DNA of 64,000 bases from Gracilaria caudata (Eukaryota > Rhodophyta > Florideophyceae > Gracilariales > Gracilariaceae), in the NCBI GenBank assembly GCA_030374735.1, contig JASCIV010000027.1, forward strand, positions 1-64,000, read 5' to 3'. Numbering within the stretch: the first letter of the stretch is position 1; every line of letters begins with the position of its first letter. Below the pieces are notes generated by a model. That model saw only the letters and a list, made by a program, of their open reading frames with translations, had not been told where the DNA came from and did not search any database. Made by a program: the position numbers and the translations under genes. Below, piece after piece: positions 1 to 10,086 of this stretch.

Positions 1-70
1 CCCCCCTTCCCGCCGCTGTCTTCGTCTTGCAGCTGCCTCCGAGGTCGTGTGACGCGAAACATATCTACAC

Positions 71-2590
71 ATGCCTCACAGACCCCATATGCCTCACATG
101 CCGCGAATGAAGCGCATTCTACACCGCCGTCGTTCCTCGGCTGGCAACCCCGACGCCCACGTTACGCTGTCGCTTCACAAAGATGACTTCCAAAGTCTGG
201 CCGCCATCGATCCAGGAGTGCCGCCGCAGAAAACTGGCACCCTACTCAAGTTCACCAACGTCATAAAGGGCTGGAAACCGCGAACTTTTTCTCTGGAAAA
301 TGGCTGGCTTGAGTATTCCGCCGCCGATAGTGAGGACGATGATTCTCCCGCCTCTTCATCTCGCAACCTGTTTGAGAAGGAACGCTCAAAGAAAAAGCGT
401 TTAAAGCTTCGATTCTTCAAGCGCGCCTTCAGCCGCGAGGAAAGAGAACGCGACGTCAAGGGTTCCATCAATTTGCAAACGGCCGTCATAACCCCTGACG
501 AATCCGATAACTGCCGCTTTGCTATCGACGTCGGGCATGATGTGTACCATTGCAAAGCTGATACTAGAGAAGAACGCGACGATTGGGTCCATGTTTTGAA
601 TGCTTCCAACGCCTATTTCCGAGGCCTTATTCAGAGAGCCCTCTCTCGTTCTCAAGAGTACGCCAGCCCCCCCGAAAGCCCTCCAGGGAAGCTGCTGAAG
701 GGCAAATCCTCTCGGAAGAATATCAATTCTGTTTCCCCATCCTCGAAGCCTGTCAGTACGTCGCCAATCAATCATGTCTCCGACGATAGCGAGGAGTCGG
801 TATTGGAAGATGACGGTCTCAAAGAGGCCGAACAGAGTCGCAGAGCTCTCATGAACGAATTGCAGCGCGTTCTTGATGTATGGAAGAAAGAACTTTTTTC
901 TGCTGAACCCTCGTCTTTAAGCGGTGAGGAGCTTCTGCGCATCTTGGCATATACATTTAGAGATCGAGGCACGAAGAATGAAACTATTGGCGGTGATAAC
1001 GTCAGGGAAACTACTAGAGGCTTAATTGATCTGACCTCGTGGTGCCTGAATGTTTTGCAAACAAATGATGAAATGTTTGACAGACGTCTCAAAGCGGACC
1101 TTACTCGTCTTATGGCCAACGAACTTCCGGTGTTCCCACATAAAGATGTACCGCAATTGCCACAGGATGCTCAGCAAATTTTGGACGATTCTAGCGATGA
1201 TGAGTTTGTTGATGCTCTTTCACGAGTTGCAAGTCTGCGTAGCTCGGCCAGACTATCTGGAATCTTCGCGGCTTCATACAGACCTATTCCAGAACCTTCG
1301 CTCAATGTAATTGAGGAAGAAGAAATCCTGGATGACAAGAAGATTGGTGAACGCCTTGAACCAGTCAAGCGCATTAGCACAGTAATACTCTCTCGTTCGT
1401 TGAAAGGGGAAAGAACATCTCTACCGTCACTGCCACCGAACAGAGAAAAACCGAATGTGCTCACCCTCTTAAAGGACTCCGTTGGAAAAGACTTGTCTCG
1501 CATTAGCTTTCCTGTCAGTCTCAACGAACCGCTCTCGTTTGTGCAGCGCTTAGGCGAAGATATAGAATATTGCGAGTTGCTTGACAAGGGGGCGTGTGAG
1601 CCTGATCCAAACCGAAGAATGATGTACGTTGCGACGATGGTAATATCTCACTACAGTTCCACACTCGGGCGGATTGCGAAGCCTTTTAACCCTTTGCTAG
1701 GAGAGACTGCTTGCATTATTCGGCCAAAGAAGGGCAAGGGTGTTCGTTTTATCGCTGAACAAGTCAGTCACCACCCTCCGATTTCTGCCAGCTATGCAGA
1801 AGGCTCAGGTGCATCTTGGAAGTACTATAACGCGATAGAAGTTAAGCACAAGTTTTGGGGTAAGAGTCTGGAAATCATTCCTACAGGCTTGAACCATGTA
1901 GAGTTTCCTGAAACTGGAGACCATTATGTGTTTAACCAAGTCACTACTTGCGTGCACAACATTGTCATTGGAAGAATGTGGCTTGATAATTACGGAGAAA
2001 TGGAAATTGTCAACCGAACAAATGGTGGACGATGTGTTATTGACTTCAGCAAAACAGGGTGGATGAGCGATTCCAGCTCATTTGGAGCGATAACGGGTAC
2101 GGTCTTCGATGCTGACGGGGCTCCAAAGATCAAGATTAAGGGCAACTGGACAAAGAGCGTGTACGAAGACATGGGTCGGCGGAAGCGTAACGTCTTGTGG
2201 AAAGTGGAGGAGAGACCCCCAGAGGCACTGTCGCAAACTTATAACATGACGCGGTGGGCTATAACGCTGAATGCTCCAGTTCATGATGACGAAAGACAGT
2301 TCATTGCTCCTACGGATAGCAGGTTGCGGCCGGACCAGAGAGCTCTCGAGAATGGCAAATATGACGAAGCAGCCAGTCTCAAGACGGCTCTTGAGGAGTC
2401 GCAGCGAAAACGCCGCCGAGAAATGGAGGAAGCTGGTGTACAGTGGGAGCCGCGGTGGTTCCGAAAGGTTGTAGATGAAAAGACGGGCTCCACAGATTAC
2501 AGATACGGTGGGGAGTACTTCGAGAAACACTCCAAAGGGGATTGGAGTAACTGCCCGGACATCTTTGCGATAGATGGTGCTGAGCTTTAG
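71..2590 (+). CDS. Oxysterol-binding protein (OSBP/ORP family) with PH domain
   Basis: An 839-residue lipid-transfer protein. A pleckstrin-homology domain spans about residues 53-185 and is interrupted by a basic, low-complexity insert (about 97-130). It is followed by a linker with helical and acidic segments. The C-terminal OSBP-related domain (about 478-800) carries the family fingerprint EQVSHHPP at 563-570. Known family members move sterol or PI4P between membranes at contact sites, with the PH domain reading phosphoinositides. No FFAT motif or transmembrane helix was noticed. The His/Met/Pro-rich first 12 residues hold several in-frame ATGs, so the start could be a few codons further in. 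The gene is uninterrupted. Family assignment is firm; the cargo lipid is unknown. Confidence 0.95.
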   Translation: MPHRPHMPHMPRMKRILHRRRSSAGNPDAHVTLSLHKDDFQSLAAIDPGVPPQKTGTLLKFTNVIKGWKPRTFSLENGWLEYSAADSEDDDSPASSSRNLFEKERSKKKRLKLRFFKRAFSREERERDVKGSINLQTAVITPDESDNCRFAIDVGHDVYHCKADTREERDDWVHVLNASNAYFRGLIQRALSRSQEYASPPESPPGKLLKGKSSRKNINSVSPSSKPVSTSPINHVSDDSEESVLEDDGLKEAEQSRRALMNELQRVLDVWKKELFSAEPSSLSGEELLRILAYTFRDRGTKNETIGGDNVRETTRGLIDLTSWCLNVLQTNDEMFDRRLKADLTRLMANELPVFPHKDVPQLPQDAQQILDDSSDDEFVDALSRVASLRSSARLSGIFAASYRPIPEPSLNVIEEEEILDDKKIGERLEPVKRISTVILSRSLKGERTSLPSLPPNREKPNVLTLLKDSVGKDLSRISFPVSLNEPLSFVQRLGEDIEYCELLDKGACEPDPNRRMMYVATMVISHYSSTLGRIAKPFNPLLGETACIIRPKKGKGVRFIAEQVSHHPPISASYAEGSGASWKYYNAIEVKHKFWGKSLEIIPTGLNHVEFPETGDHYVFNQVTTCVHNIVIGRMWLDNYGEMEIVNRTNGGRCVIDFSKTGWMSDSSSFGAITGTVFDADGAPKIKIKGNWTKSVYEDMGRRKRNVLWKVEERPPEALSQTYNMTRWAITLNAPVHDDERQFIAPTDSRLRPDQRALENGKYDEAASLKTALEESQRKRRREMEEAGVQWEPRWFRKVVDEKTGSTDYRYGGEYFEKHSKGDWSNCPDIFAIDGAEL

Positions 2591-4137
2591 TGTGTTATAG
2601 TAGAACTGACCAACGTAAACTGTAACTGCGCCAACTTCTCAACTTATCTGATTGTTTATCGAAAGCCTTTGTAAGACAGGAGCGAACAGTGCATTTCACT
2701 GCGAAACCGTAAAAGGTTCCACATCCGAGAGTGCCACGTTTGCCGTGTTAAGTCGTTCTCTGAATGAAGGAGGACTCGGTGAAGAGTGCTACGGTGTTGT
2801 CAACATGTTACAGACTGTTCTTCGTGTTCGCATCATGTCTGACGTCACAGAACTGGAAGCCACCACTCTACCAGTACAGGTATCTTCCACAGTTTCCATG
2901 GAGGGGCTTAGAACGTATCACATGCCACTTTTTGACCGAATCTTGAAACGAGAGCAAGAGTCGAGCTACCTCATAGCTAGGGTTGCTGAGTAGAGTTGTT
3001 TCAATGACATACTTCAGTTCCTAAGGTGTACCTCTTTCTCTCATTGGAGCGATCTCAACCAGCATGTAGACTGAAGTTCAAATCTCTAGAATATGAAGAT
3101 ATTGGAGGCTTGAGCACCAAATACTTGTGAAGAAGTTCGGCGCAATTGTGTCCTATCCTCGCATTTCGCCAAGTGCTTTGTTCCACGAGAGTTTGTTGCA
3201 AGGACTCAAGACTGTGGATATGATCCGGATCAAAACATTAGTTGACCATCACTCTAGACTTCTTCTTTAGTCATCAGTGATCCAAATACTAGGAATGGTT
3301 GCAAGAAGTTTGTCGACATCTCCAGAAGAGCTTTGTCTGGGTAGCTATTGACATACTGCGACACCGTGTGCTTGCGGAGGTTCTCCATGACTTGAGTGCG
3401 GAAAGTTTGTTAAGAAGTCTTCTTCTTACATATCAAGTTTCAGGGACTTCGAACTTGGAAGTTCCATAAGCACGACCGTGTTCAAGATTCGAACGACGCC
3501 AGCAGTGAAACGCGAAACGATGGAAGGTACCATCGCTGCGGGGAGTCAAACTGATCGCCAATAAGTATCTGTCCGCTAAGGTGAACCGTCTCATGCCATG
3601 AATCCGGATCTGAAGCCTGGAGCGGAAAAACTGTACACAGCCACCCCACGGTGCAGAACGGAGCAGAGCTGGAACAAGTGGTCTGGCTCATCGCCAGGAC
3701 ACCGTAGAGATTCTGCGACCGTCCCCGTGGAGTTGTAATTTTGCTCGTTCAGAACTTCTTATTTCCATTACTGTACCCTGAGCTCCGTGCCATTCCTCGT
3801 AACGCCTTCTTTTCCTTCAATATGGTCATGGACCTCTAGACTTGGCCAGTTTCTTGCTTCTCCGTCTCAAGGCCAGTGGCTCCTGATGGGAACCATTGCG
3901 GTCTTTAAAAGTTCTGTACGAAAAGTCTCGATGGACTTTTCGTTGCGACCTCCCTGAAAAACTGTCACAAGAACTGAGCCTTCCGAAGAGGAGGCGATCA
4001 CCTCGAGTGTATGTTGACATAAATCCACCTTGCAAACCCTTAACAGCCAGTCCGCAAACGGACATGTACGTAATTGATTTTCCCCGGTTGTAACAATGTG
4101 GACTACAAATTTATATCTAGAGAGCGAACAACAAAGG
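2591..4137. other. Intergenic, 1.5 kb, no supported gene
   Basis: Lies between the 3' ends of two convergent genes (OSBP and LAS1). Short open frames occur on both strands (longest about 110 codons near 2652-2993), but they start at non-ATG codons, overlap each other and resemble no known family. It is unusually long for space between converging genes. I see no tRNA, repeat array or clear exon with splice sites. Confidence 0.5.
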
Positions 4138-5268
4138 TCAAAGCCGACAAATAGTAGAATTAGCAGATTGTTCTGAAACCAAACTCTCGAAGTGATTCGT
4201 TAGAGATGCTATCTTTTTGACCTCTTCCGTTGTTAGATTCCGGACTTGTGGTCGATATGATTCTTCATTTGGAATATAGGCCTTCCCACCATCTCGTAAT
4301 TCAGAAGGCACAAGTTCATCATGAGGCGCATCATTTGGATTTTGCTCTGTACGAAATGACTCACCAGAACACATGTCAATCTTTCTCAAGGGCGGTGGTT
4401 TCTTTTGTCCAGGAATTAGACCTAATGAAAGGTTCTTCCATGCGTCAGAATTCTCACATCGTCTCCATCGTTTGCCTCCCGATCTTTTCTTTACTATGGC
4501 TACCCGTCCAACAGAACGCTTCTGTGTGTCCTCGAGTCTGTTTGCGATTTGCCTCATTTTATGAACCACAGGGTTAGTGTTCTGGCTTTCAACATCTGAG
4601 CCCTCCAACAAAACATTGGCAGGCTCGAGTGCTTCACCATCGCGAGTTCGCTCCGGGTTTTCAAAAACTTTCATCACGTCTACAAACGACCTTGGTAGCT
4701 GATAGGTAAGACTTGAATGTTGCGGTTTCCAATAGAATTGTTCAAGCCAGAGCAGAGCTTGCTTCGCACCTGATTCAAGAGCGGATAGCCGCGGCAATAA
4801 ATTGTGACATGATTGGTGACGAATATCGACGAGAGTCGGGGGGAGTCCTAGCTCCAAGGCAAGCTTATGAACGCTCCTTGCCGAAGCTCCGTCTCCTCGA
4901 GGCTGAAGACGATCAGTTAACCCGTTAACAAGCCTTGTGATTGTCATAGAAAGACTCGATCTTTGGCTGTACTGATCAGGGGATGGATTTTTCAGCTGGG
5001 ATGCAAGCGCGACACTAGACAGAACGGAAATCGGAACTGACCCCCTGCGTCTTATCTGATAGAGCGCAACTCGCGCTTTGGCTTGTGCTATATCGCCAAT
5101 GGTTAACATGTCTTTGAGCTCTATCCATTCCGACCAAGTTGCCCATGGCAGGACTCGTGTGCCGTCGGGTAATGCTCTCGTGGTTTTCATCGTTACCCTT
5201 GTAAGCGCTTGAACGAAGTTAGGATTGGATCTCCTAGTTTGCGAATGAAATGATGCTTTTGCGTGCAT
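4138..5268 (-). CDS. LAS1: LAS1-like endoribonuclease (ITS2 cleavage)
   Basis: A 376-residue protein whose N-terminal half matches the Las1 domain: W-S-E-W near the start, an Arg/Gly/Pro motif, R-L-V-N-G-L and the HEPN nuclease motif R-H-x-x-x-H (R150-H155 counting from the ATG at 5268). A W-L-E-x-F-Y-W segment follows. Las1 cuts pre-rRNA in ITS2 together with the kinase Grc3/NOL9 during 60S ribosome assembly in the nucleolus. The open frame continues upstream to 5328, but only from a TTG. In-frame ATGs are at 5268 and 5190; the second starts MKTTRALPDG just before the domain and may be the true start. The C-terminal part is variable and basic. It is divergent from the glutathione peroxidase gene. 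Confidence 0.85.
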   Translation of the reverse strand: MHAKASFHSQTRRSNPNFVQALTRVTMKTTRALPDGTRVLPWATWSEWIELKDMLTIGDIAQAKARVALYQIRRRGSVPISVLSSVALASQLKNPSPDQYSQRSSLSMTITRLVNGLTDRLQPRGDGASARSVHKLALELGLPPTLVDIRHQSCHNLLPRLSALESGAKQALLWLEQFYWKPQHSSLTYQLPRSFVDVMKVFENPERTRDGEALEPANVLLEGSDVESQNTNPVVHKMRQIANRLEDTQKRSVGRVAIVKKRSGGKRWRRCENSDAWKNLSLGLIPGQKKPPPLRKIDMCSGESFRTEQNPNDAPHDELVPSELRDGGKAYIPNEESYRPQVRNLTTEEVKKIASLTNHFESLVSEQSANSTICRL

Positions 5269-5477
5269 ACAGTCGACACTCACACTGAAACAGAAAGGAA
5301 TGACGAGAGCCACAGCTGCATTTTCCAAAATCTCCTCGCCACCACGAAGAACGCTCCTGAGGAGAGGTACCCAAGCTTTGACGTCGCTGCGTACCCGGCC
5401 TCGTTTATCGACGCCGTCAGTCTACCCTGTACCTTCGTAGATAGCACGTGTTCGATTCGCAAGGGCTTTTACAAAAT
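5269..5477. promoter_or_regulatory. Divergent promoter region with TACCTTCGTA motif
   Basis: A 209-bp gap separates the ATG of LAS1 (minus) from that of glutathione peroxidase (plus), so both core promoters must lie here or overlap the 5' ends. It holds one copy of the 10-mer TACCTTCGTA at 5430-5439, followed by GATAGCACGTG, which includes an E/G-box-like CACGTG. The promoter role is inferred from position and from recurrence of the 10-mer elsewhere in the window. Confidence 0.45.
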
Positions 5478-6299
5478 ATGATAATGATAATGAACGCAGA
5501 CAAAAGCAAAAGTTGCTCCCCGGTCGGCTTTGTTCCTTTTTCCCTTAAAACACGTTCATCAAAAGGAGCACGAACTTTGTTCAACCGAAACCACTGTCGA
5601 CGATCAACACCGTTTATTTGCAGCAGTGCTCGTATCACGACAACAGCCAATTTGCTTTCCAAACGGCAACACACGTTTTCTCGTCGCGACTTTTCCCGCC
5701 TTGTGGCTGCCAGCATCATAGCGTACAGTTCTGTTTCTTCGAAGCCCGATCAAGCTCGCGCGGAAACCCGCTCGGCCTACGACATTGTCGCAGCGAAAGA
5801 CGGTAAACCGTTCGCTCTGGATGCCTACCGTAACAAACTCACTCTTTTTGTGAACGTGGCTACATATTGCGCTCTGACGCCGCAATACGAGGGCCTCGTC
5901 GCCCTTCACGATAAGTATCAAACCCAGGGCTTCGAAATTGTGGCATCGCCGTGTGACCAATTTGGTCATCAGGAACCCGGCTCAAACCAAGAGATCTGCG
6001 CCTTTGCGAAGCAAAAGTTTGGGGCCAAATTCTTACTACTAGACAAGCTGAACGTGAATGACGGGCCGCCGGGAGTCGCTCCGTTATACAAGTTTCTGAA
6101 AGATACAAGTCCAGAAGGCACTGGACAACGGGTGAGCTGGAATTTTGAAAAGTTTCTTGTGGGAACAGACGGCAGAGTGCTGCGGCGTTATAAACCAGGC
6201 GTTCTCCCTGAGAGTATCGAAGGAGATATTACGTGGGCTCTGAGGCACCCCGGTGAAGCGTTGCCCCCTAAGAAGAAGCCGTCTCTTGGAGTCGAATAA
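5478..6299 (+). CDS. Glutathione peroxidase, predicted thylakoid-lumen form
   Basis: A 273-residue thiol peroxidase of the GPX family. The catalytic region reads N-V-A-T-Y-C with Cys131 (codon TGC, so not a selenoprotein). A P-C-D-Q-F-G-H-Q-E-P-G segment and a W-N-F-E-K-F-L motif supply the usual Gln/Trp/Asn partners. The long leader is bipartite: a basic Ser/Thr-rich transit-type stretch, then S-R-R-D-F-S-R-L (Arg69-Arg70), a short hydrophobic run and A-R-A (93-95) before the mature domain. This is a twin-arginine signal with a signal-peptidase site, so export to the thylakoid lumen is inferred. The frame opens upstream at a GTG (5448); three ATGs (5478, 5484, 5490) come first in frame. Its stop codon is 2 bases before the ATG of the next gene. 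Confidence 0.9.
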   Translation: MIMIMNADKSKSCSPVGFVPFSLKTRSSKGARTLFNRNHCRRSTPFICSSARITTTANLLSKRQHTFSRRDFSRLVAASIIAYSSVSSKPDQARAETRSAYDIVAAKDGKPFALDAYRNKLTLFVNVATYCALTPQYEGLVALHDKYQTQGFEIVASPCDQFGHQEPGSNQEICAFAKQKFGAKFLLLDKLNVNDGPPGVAPLYKFLKDTSPEGTGQRVSWNFEKFLVGTDGRVLRRYKPGVLPESIEGDITWALRHPGEALPPKKKPSLGVE

Positions 6300-6301
6300 G
6301 C

Positions 6302-6664
6302 ATGGGGGCTACTGTAGACGTTGGACCTAACAAGGCGATAATGAAGACGAAAAGGAAAAGAGGCATCTATGAGGTAATGACAGCGAAGAGTAAGTCCTGG
6401 AAGAGTTCGAGGTCACTGATTACGAACGAACACTTCGACATGATGCCACCTAGCATAGCCACATACGTTAACATTGATGCACCGCCTAGTATGCTCCCAG
6501 CAAAAAAGTATTGCGACATCACAGGACTACCAGCAAAGTATACTGACCCAGTGACCAAGATTCGTTTCGTTTCCAAAGAAGCGTTTCGGAAGGCAAGGGA
6601 CTTGCCAGATCACAAAGTTGAAGAGTTCCTGTCGCTACGTCAGGCACAAATAAGAATAAAGTAG
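6302..6664 (+). CDS. IES6: INO80 complex subunit (INO80C/Ies6), YL1_C domain
   Basis: A 120-residue protein with a C-terminal YL1_C domain (about 62-105): P-S-M-L-P-A-K-K-Y-C-D-I-T-G-L-P-A-K-Y, then F-V-S-K-E-A-F and an L-P-x-H-K-V-E-E-F-L-S-L-R tail. This is typical of Ies6/INO80C, the Arp5-partner subunit of the INO80 nucleosome remodeller. The length agrees with small family members. The N-terminus is Lys/Arg-rich. The ATG at 6302 lies only 2 bases after the glutathione peroxidase stop; a second ATG at 6341 (MKTKRKRG) is an alternative. With no room for its own promoter and 5'UTR, transcription must begin inside the upstream coding region or the two are cotranscribed. Confidence 0.85.
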   Translation: MGATVDVGPNKAIMKTKRKRGIYEVMTAKSKSWKSSRSLITNEHFDMMPPSIATYVNIDAPPSMLPAKKYCDITGLPAKYTDPVTKIRFVSKEAFRKARDLPDHKVEEFLSLRQAQIRIK

Positions 6665-8503
6665 GAAGCAAAACAGCTTATGTCACAAGCACGTTGTGGA
6701 GCTTTGCTCAATGCGGAGTAGAAATCCGAGAGTATGGTAGACGAACACTGGCTTCAAGCCACTTCGTCCATGAGACCCCATGGAACTGAGAAGTGCGATC
6801 ACATCGAGATTATTCCGAAGTCGTTCCAAGACGACTCAGATCTGTTTGATCCGTTTTATTTAAAGGAATGAAGCTGAAAGAGCTGCACTCAGGGATTTTT
6901 CAGTTGGGTCGTTCAGCAACGTCATCTTTCGAAAACCAAACCTCGCAGATGTTTTGTAAAGTGCTCTGAAGCATTACGCTTGACCTTGCAGGTAAAAACA
7001 GCGTAGGCTCTACTGGCAAAGAGTTCCGTGTCTAGCACGGGATACGTCGATAGGCGAGATAAACACCAACAAAAAGTCTTTACGATCAGTGCCCTTGTGT
7101 CATTTCCACAGGTGACAAAGTGAGAAAACCATCAAGGCAGTCTGAGTGACCCATCCCATTACTTGTGAATGATATTCAAAACTTGGTTGCCCTTCGTTTT
7201 GATTGTGGTTTGCAACTCGTTGCAACTAGAATTTGGCCCACGACAGCAATGGCACCGAACAATGAGCTAGGAGCCATTGCCATTAAGTTCTGTTCAACAC
7301 GACAGTCCGGATAGAACTTAAAAACAAGATAGCGATGAGGCGGGAAAGGACAAGTGTTTACATATCCGATGGAGAAATTCCATCGCCATGTTCCTGGAGA
7401 TCGTTAGTCGTATCCCCCAAGTTACAGTGCGAAGGAGACCCGTTTGCAAAGATTTCACTCAGCCTTCCCATAGGATGCTCAGGATGATTTTAGTACACAT
7501 TCCGGAATCCAAGGACGCGTCTACAGAAATGAGCAAAGTAATGGTTGGTTAGATTCATGATCAGAATTTCAGTGCTTGTAAGCATGTAAATGCGATGGAG
7601 AACATTCGATGTCATCAGAAATTAAGCGGAGTGGTATCCACACAGCTTTTAACGCTGCTAGGATCAAAGTAAAGAGATTAAGCATATGATTTTTAAGTGT
7701 TCATCCGTTGACATCGACTGCACTCCGAAGGGATTGCACAACTTACACACAGTAGTAAATGTATAGATTCGTTCTCGAAAACATTGCATATGGGCGGGGA
7801 TAGCATCACTTCGGAAAATATAATGTAGACTTTGATTAACGATGAAACGTCATAAACGTCAGAATGTGCTGCGGATCTTGAGATACGATCGGAAACAGTC
7901 CTCAGGTGGTTGATCCGTGACGCCCAATGGGCAATTCCACATCGCTGGAAGCTCGCAGAAGGCAATTCTCAAAACAATGATCATCTCTGGACTGCAATGG
8001 GGTGAAATGGCTTACTGTTCGATATTATGGCGTGCTGGTGCTAGCTCGGGGAGATTTCATGAATTGCGCGAATGGCTTCAACCCTTAGAGCGCGGCTTCG
8101 CTTTAACTCCCTACCTCATTGAACTTACTCCTTGACCAAGACATACCGAAGAAAGGCTTTGCATGCGAAAAGGACGTTTCAACCTGAACATTGTGGAGGA
8201 CAATGCCGCCCAGTGCATGAAGCCGTGGTCGCCGGCGGCAATGGGGTTGTAGGAGTGCCACGTGCCTCAAGGCACGTACACGTGGTTCCGTTTGCCGGGT
8301 GATCTCCCCACAGAGATCAAACCCCCACGCGCTTGTCCCTTTCGGCCAGGGTTTCGGTAGATACGAAGTGTACCATCTCGCACCCACCCGTCTCATCCAG
8401 GCGTTCCCGCTGCGCAACTGTCCTGATCATCGTGAGCATTGAGCGCCCAAAACATCCGTCATACTCCTCTAATTGCGCCACTCCGTGCTCTCCATTCATC
8501 GCA
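6665..8503. other. Intergenic, 1.8 kb, no supported gene
   Basis: Follows INO80C and precedes the SAP-domain gene on the same strand. Open frames here are short and unrecognised (for example about 90 codons near 7693-7965 on the minus strand). The last 150 bases become G+C-rich, with an open frame continuing into the next gene from a TTG at 8333. No RNA gene or repeat was seen. Confidence 0.5.
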
Positions 8504-9756
8504 ATGGCCTTCCTCCCGCAGCCGCCGCTTCCCACGCGCGGTTCGCGCTCGCTGTCACCCTCCGTCGCGATTCCCACGCGCGTCGATGAACGTGCTGCCG
8601 TGGTGGTTAGTCGTCGGCGGCGCGTGTATGGTGTGGTCACTGTCCCATCTACATCACTGACCGAGAGTGCCGTGCGCGTCGAAACTGTTTGCTCTGTGTC
8701 CAAGCGCGATGAGATTCGTCGCGCTCTTTTGCAACGAATTCAGAAGCGGAATGACGAGCTCAAGATGTCGGACACGAAGCGTGAAGTGACCTTTAAAGAG
8801 CAGCTTGCTTCTTTGCACAGCTCTAAGCCTGCTCCTTCATCGGCTCCCTCATCGGCTCCTTCATCGGCTCCTTCATCGTCTCCTTCATCTGCAGCTTCAT
8901 CTGCTCCTTCGCCCACTCCTGTGGCCACTCCTGACCGTCCTGTTGGGCCCAGCAACGTGGAGCTTGACCCTACTCATGAGCTGTCCTCAGTCCCGGAACG
9001 CGAATTGCTGGCACCCCCTGTCGAGCCAGAATTGCTTACGCAGGCACCGCAGCGCGAGCAGATATCTGGCACGCCTGAATCTGACGAGGCAGCTGTGCAA
9101 CCTGAGATAAGTAAGTAACCGAACATTGCACTAACCGCATCTTAATTCTTCACAGACCTGCAGCAAAGGGTGTATCCGCGACCTTAACCATCGTTTGACT
9201 TGTAATAATATCGACGTACGTCATAGACCAATTTAAACTCGAACTAACACCATATCCAGATACCTCTGCGTCACAGAACACGGGCGTAGAAGAATTGTAC
9301 TCCCCTCCATCAAGCGAACCAAAAGAAGAACCTCTGTTCGATAGGGCGTTTCAAACAATTGCTAGAACAGTTGAAACAATCGTTGAAGAAACTAGAGATA
9401 ACATTGATGACGTGATCGAAAGCTTTACTGAGCCCAGAAAGGAAGCAATCCCGCAAGATCCAAAGAAAGAGGAGACATCATCAGAAGAACCTCAAGAGAG
9501 GGAACCTAAGTCAAAAGAAGATCGTTCAATTGGGAAGGTTCTTTTAGATGCAATCGTTGAAGGAGTTCCTTCTAAGGAAAAGGAAGCAAGAGCTCCACCG
9601 GTGGACAAAACTGATCTCATTTTCCTTGTAGAGTCTGGAAAAATCAAGAACCTCACAGTATCTAAGCTACGACGTTTGCTGTCTGCCAACAATCTGAAGA
9701 CTTCGGGACGCAAAGCAGAATTAATCGCCAGACTGACATCATATGCCAAACAGTAA
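8504..9756 (+). CDS. Plastid-type SAP-domain protein (two exons)
   Basis: Exon 1 is 8504-9110 and exon 2 is 9260-9756, joined across a 149-bp GTAAGT...CAG intron with a CTAAC branch-like site at 9244. The splice is phase 1 and keeps a 367-residue frame. The N-terminus (MAFLPQPPLPTRGSR...) is rich in Pro, Ser and Arg with an early Phe, like red-lineage plastid transit peptides. A helical region, a Ser-Ala-Pro repeat (about 110-135) and an acidic Pro/Glu linker follow. The C-terminus (334-367) is a SAP motif, L-T-V-S-K-L-R-R-L-L...G-R-K-A-E-L-I-A-R-L, which binds DNA or RNA in known proteins. A plastid nucleoid or RNA role is an inference. Without splicing, exon 1 ends at a stop nine bases into the intron. 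Confidence 0.75.
8831..8910 (+). repeat. Imperfect 12-bp tandem repeat coding Ser-Ala-Pro
   Basis: About six copies of a unit like GCTCCTTCATCG inside exon 1 of the SAP-domain gene. They encode Ser-Ser-Ala-Pro repeats, which probably form a flexible linker between the N-terminal helical part and the SAP domain. Copy number may vary between strains. Confidence 0.8.
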
Positions 9757-10086
9757 CCTTATCTTACTGGATTTCACTCTCTTCTTCGCTTTGCTGAGAA
9801 AAGGCAACAACTCGACTGCGGAAACCAAGGTACATCTGAGGTCCCTAACGGAATTCTCAATGACATATCTTGAAGTACTTTTTGCGCGCGTGGATTGTTG
9901 TTTGTCATCTTCCAGCGTCACGAAGTCTTGATCGCTCATTCAATTTCCGTACCCTGATTGCATCATAAGTCTGCCTATTTTGTAGGGTATAAGATGCGGC
10001 TCATATCTGTAACTTGCTGATCCACGTAAACAAGAAGTTTTCATATTCTTCTGTGACATGTTCCCTTATTGTGAGGAGTCGGCTTT
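9757..10086. other. Convergent 3' intergenic region
   Basis: 330 bp between the stops of the SAP-domain gene (plus) and the HEAT-repeat gene (minus). It presumably contains both 3'UTRs. Nothing else is evident. Confidence 0.5.

Noticed and set aside
2652..2993. 113-codon open frame after the OSBP gene
   Set aside because: Starts at TTG, has no domain resemblance, and a second frame is also open over the same stretch, so it is probably chance.
5868..5870. Selenocysteine at the peroxidase active site
   Set aside because: The codon is TGC (Cys), not TGA, so no recoding is needed.
8740..8955. Minus-strand acidic repeat protein (D-E-G-A repeats)
   Set aside because: Complement of the Ser-Ala-Pro repeat of the SAP-domain gene, whose own frame joins across a good intron.
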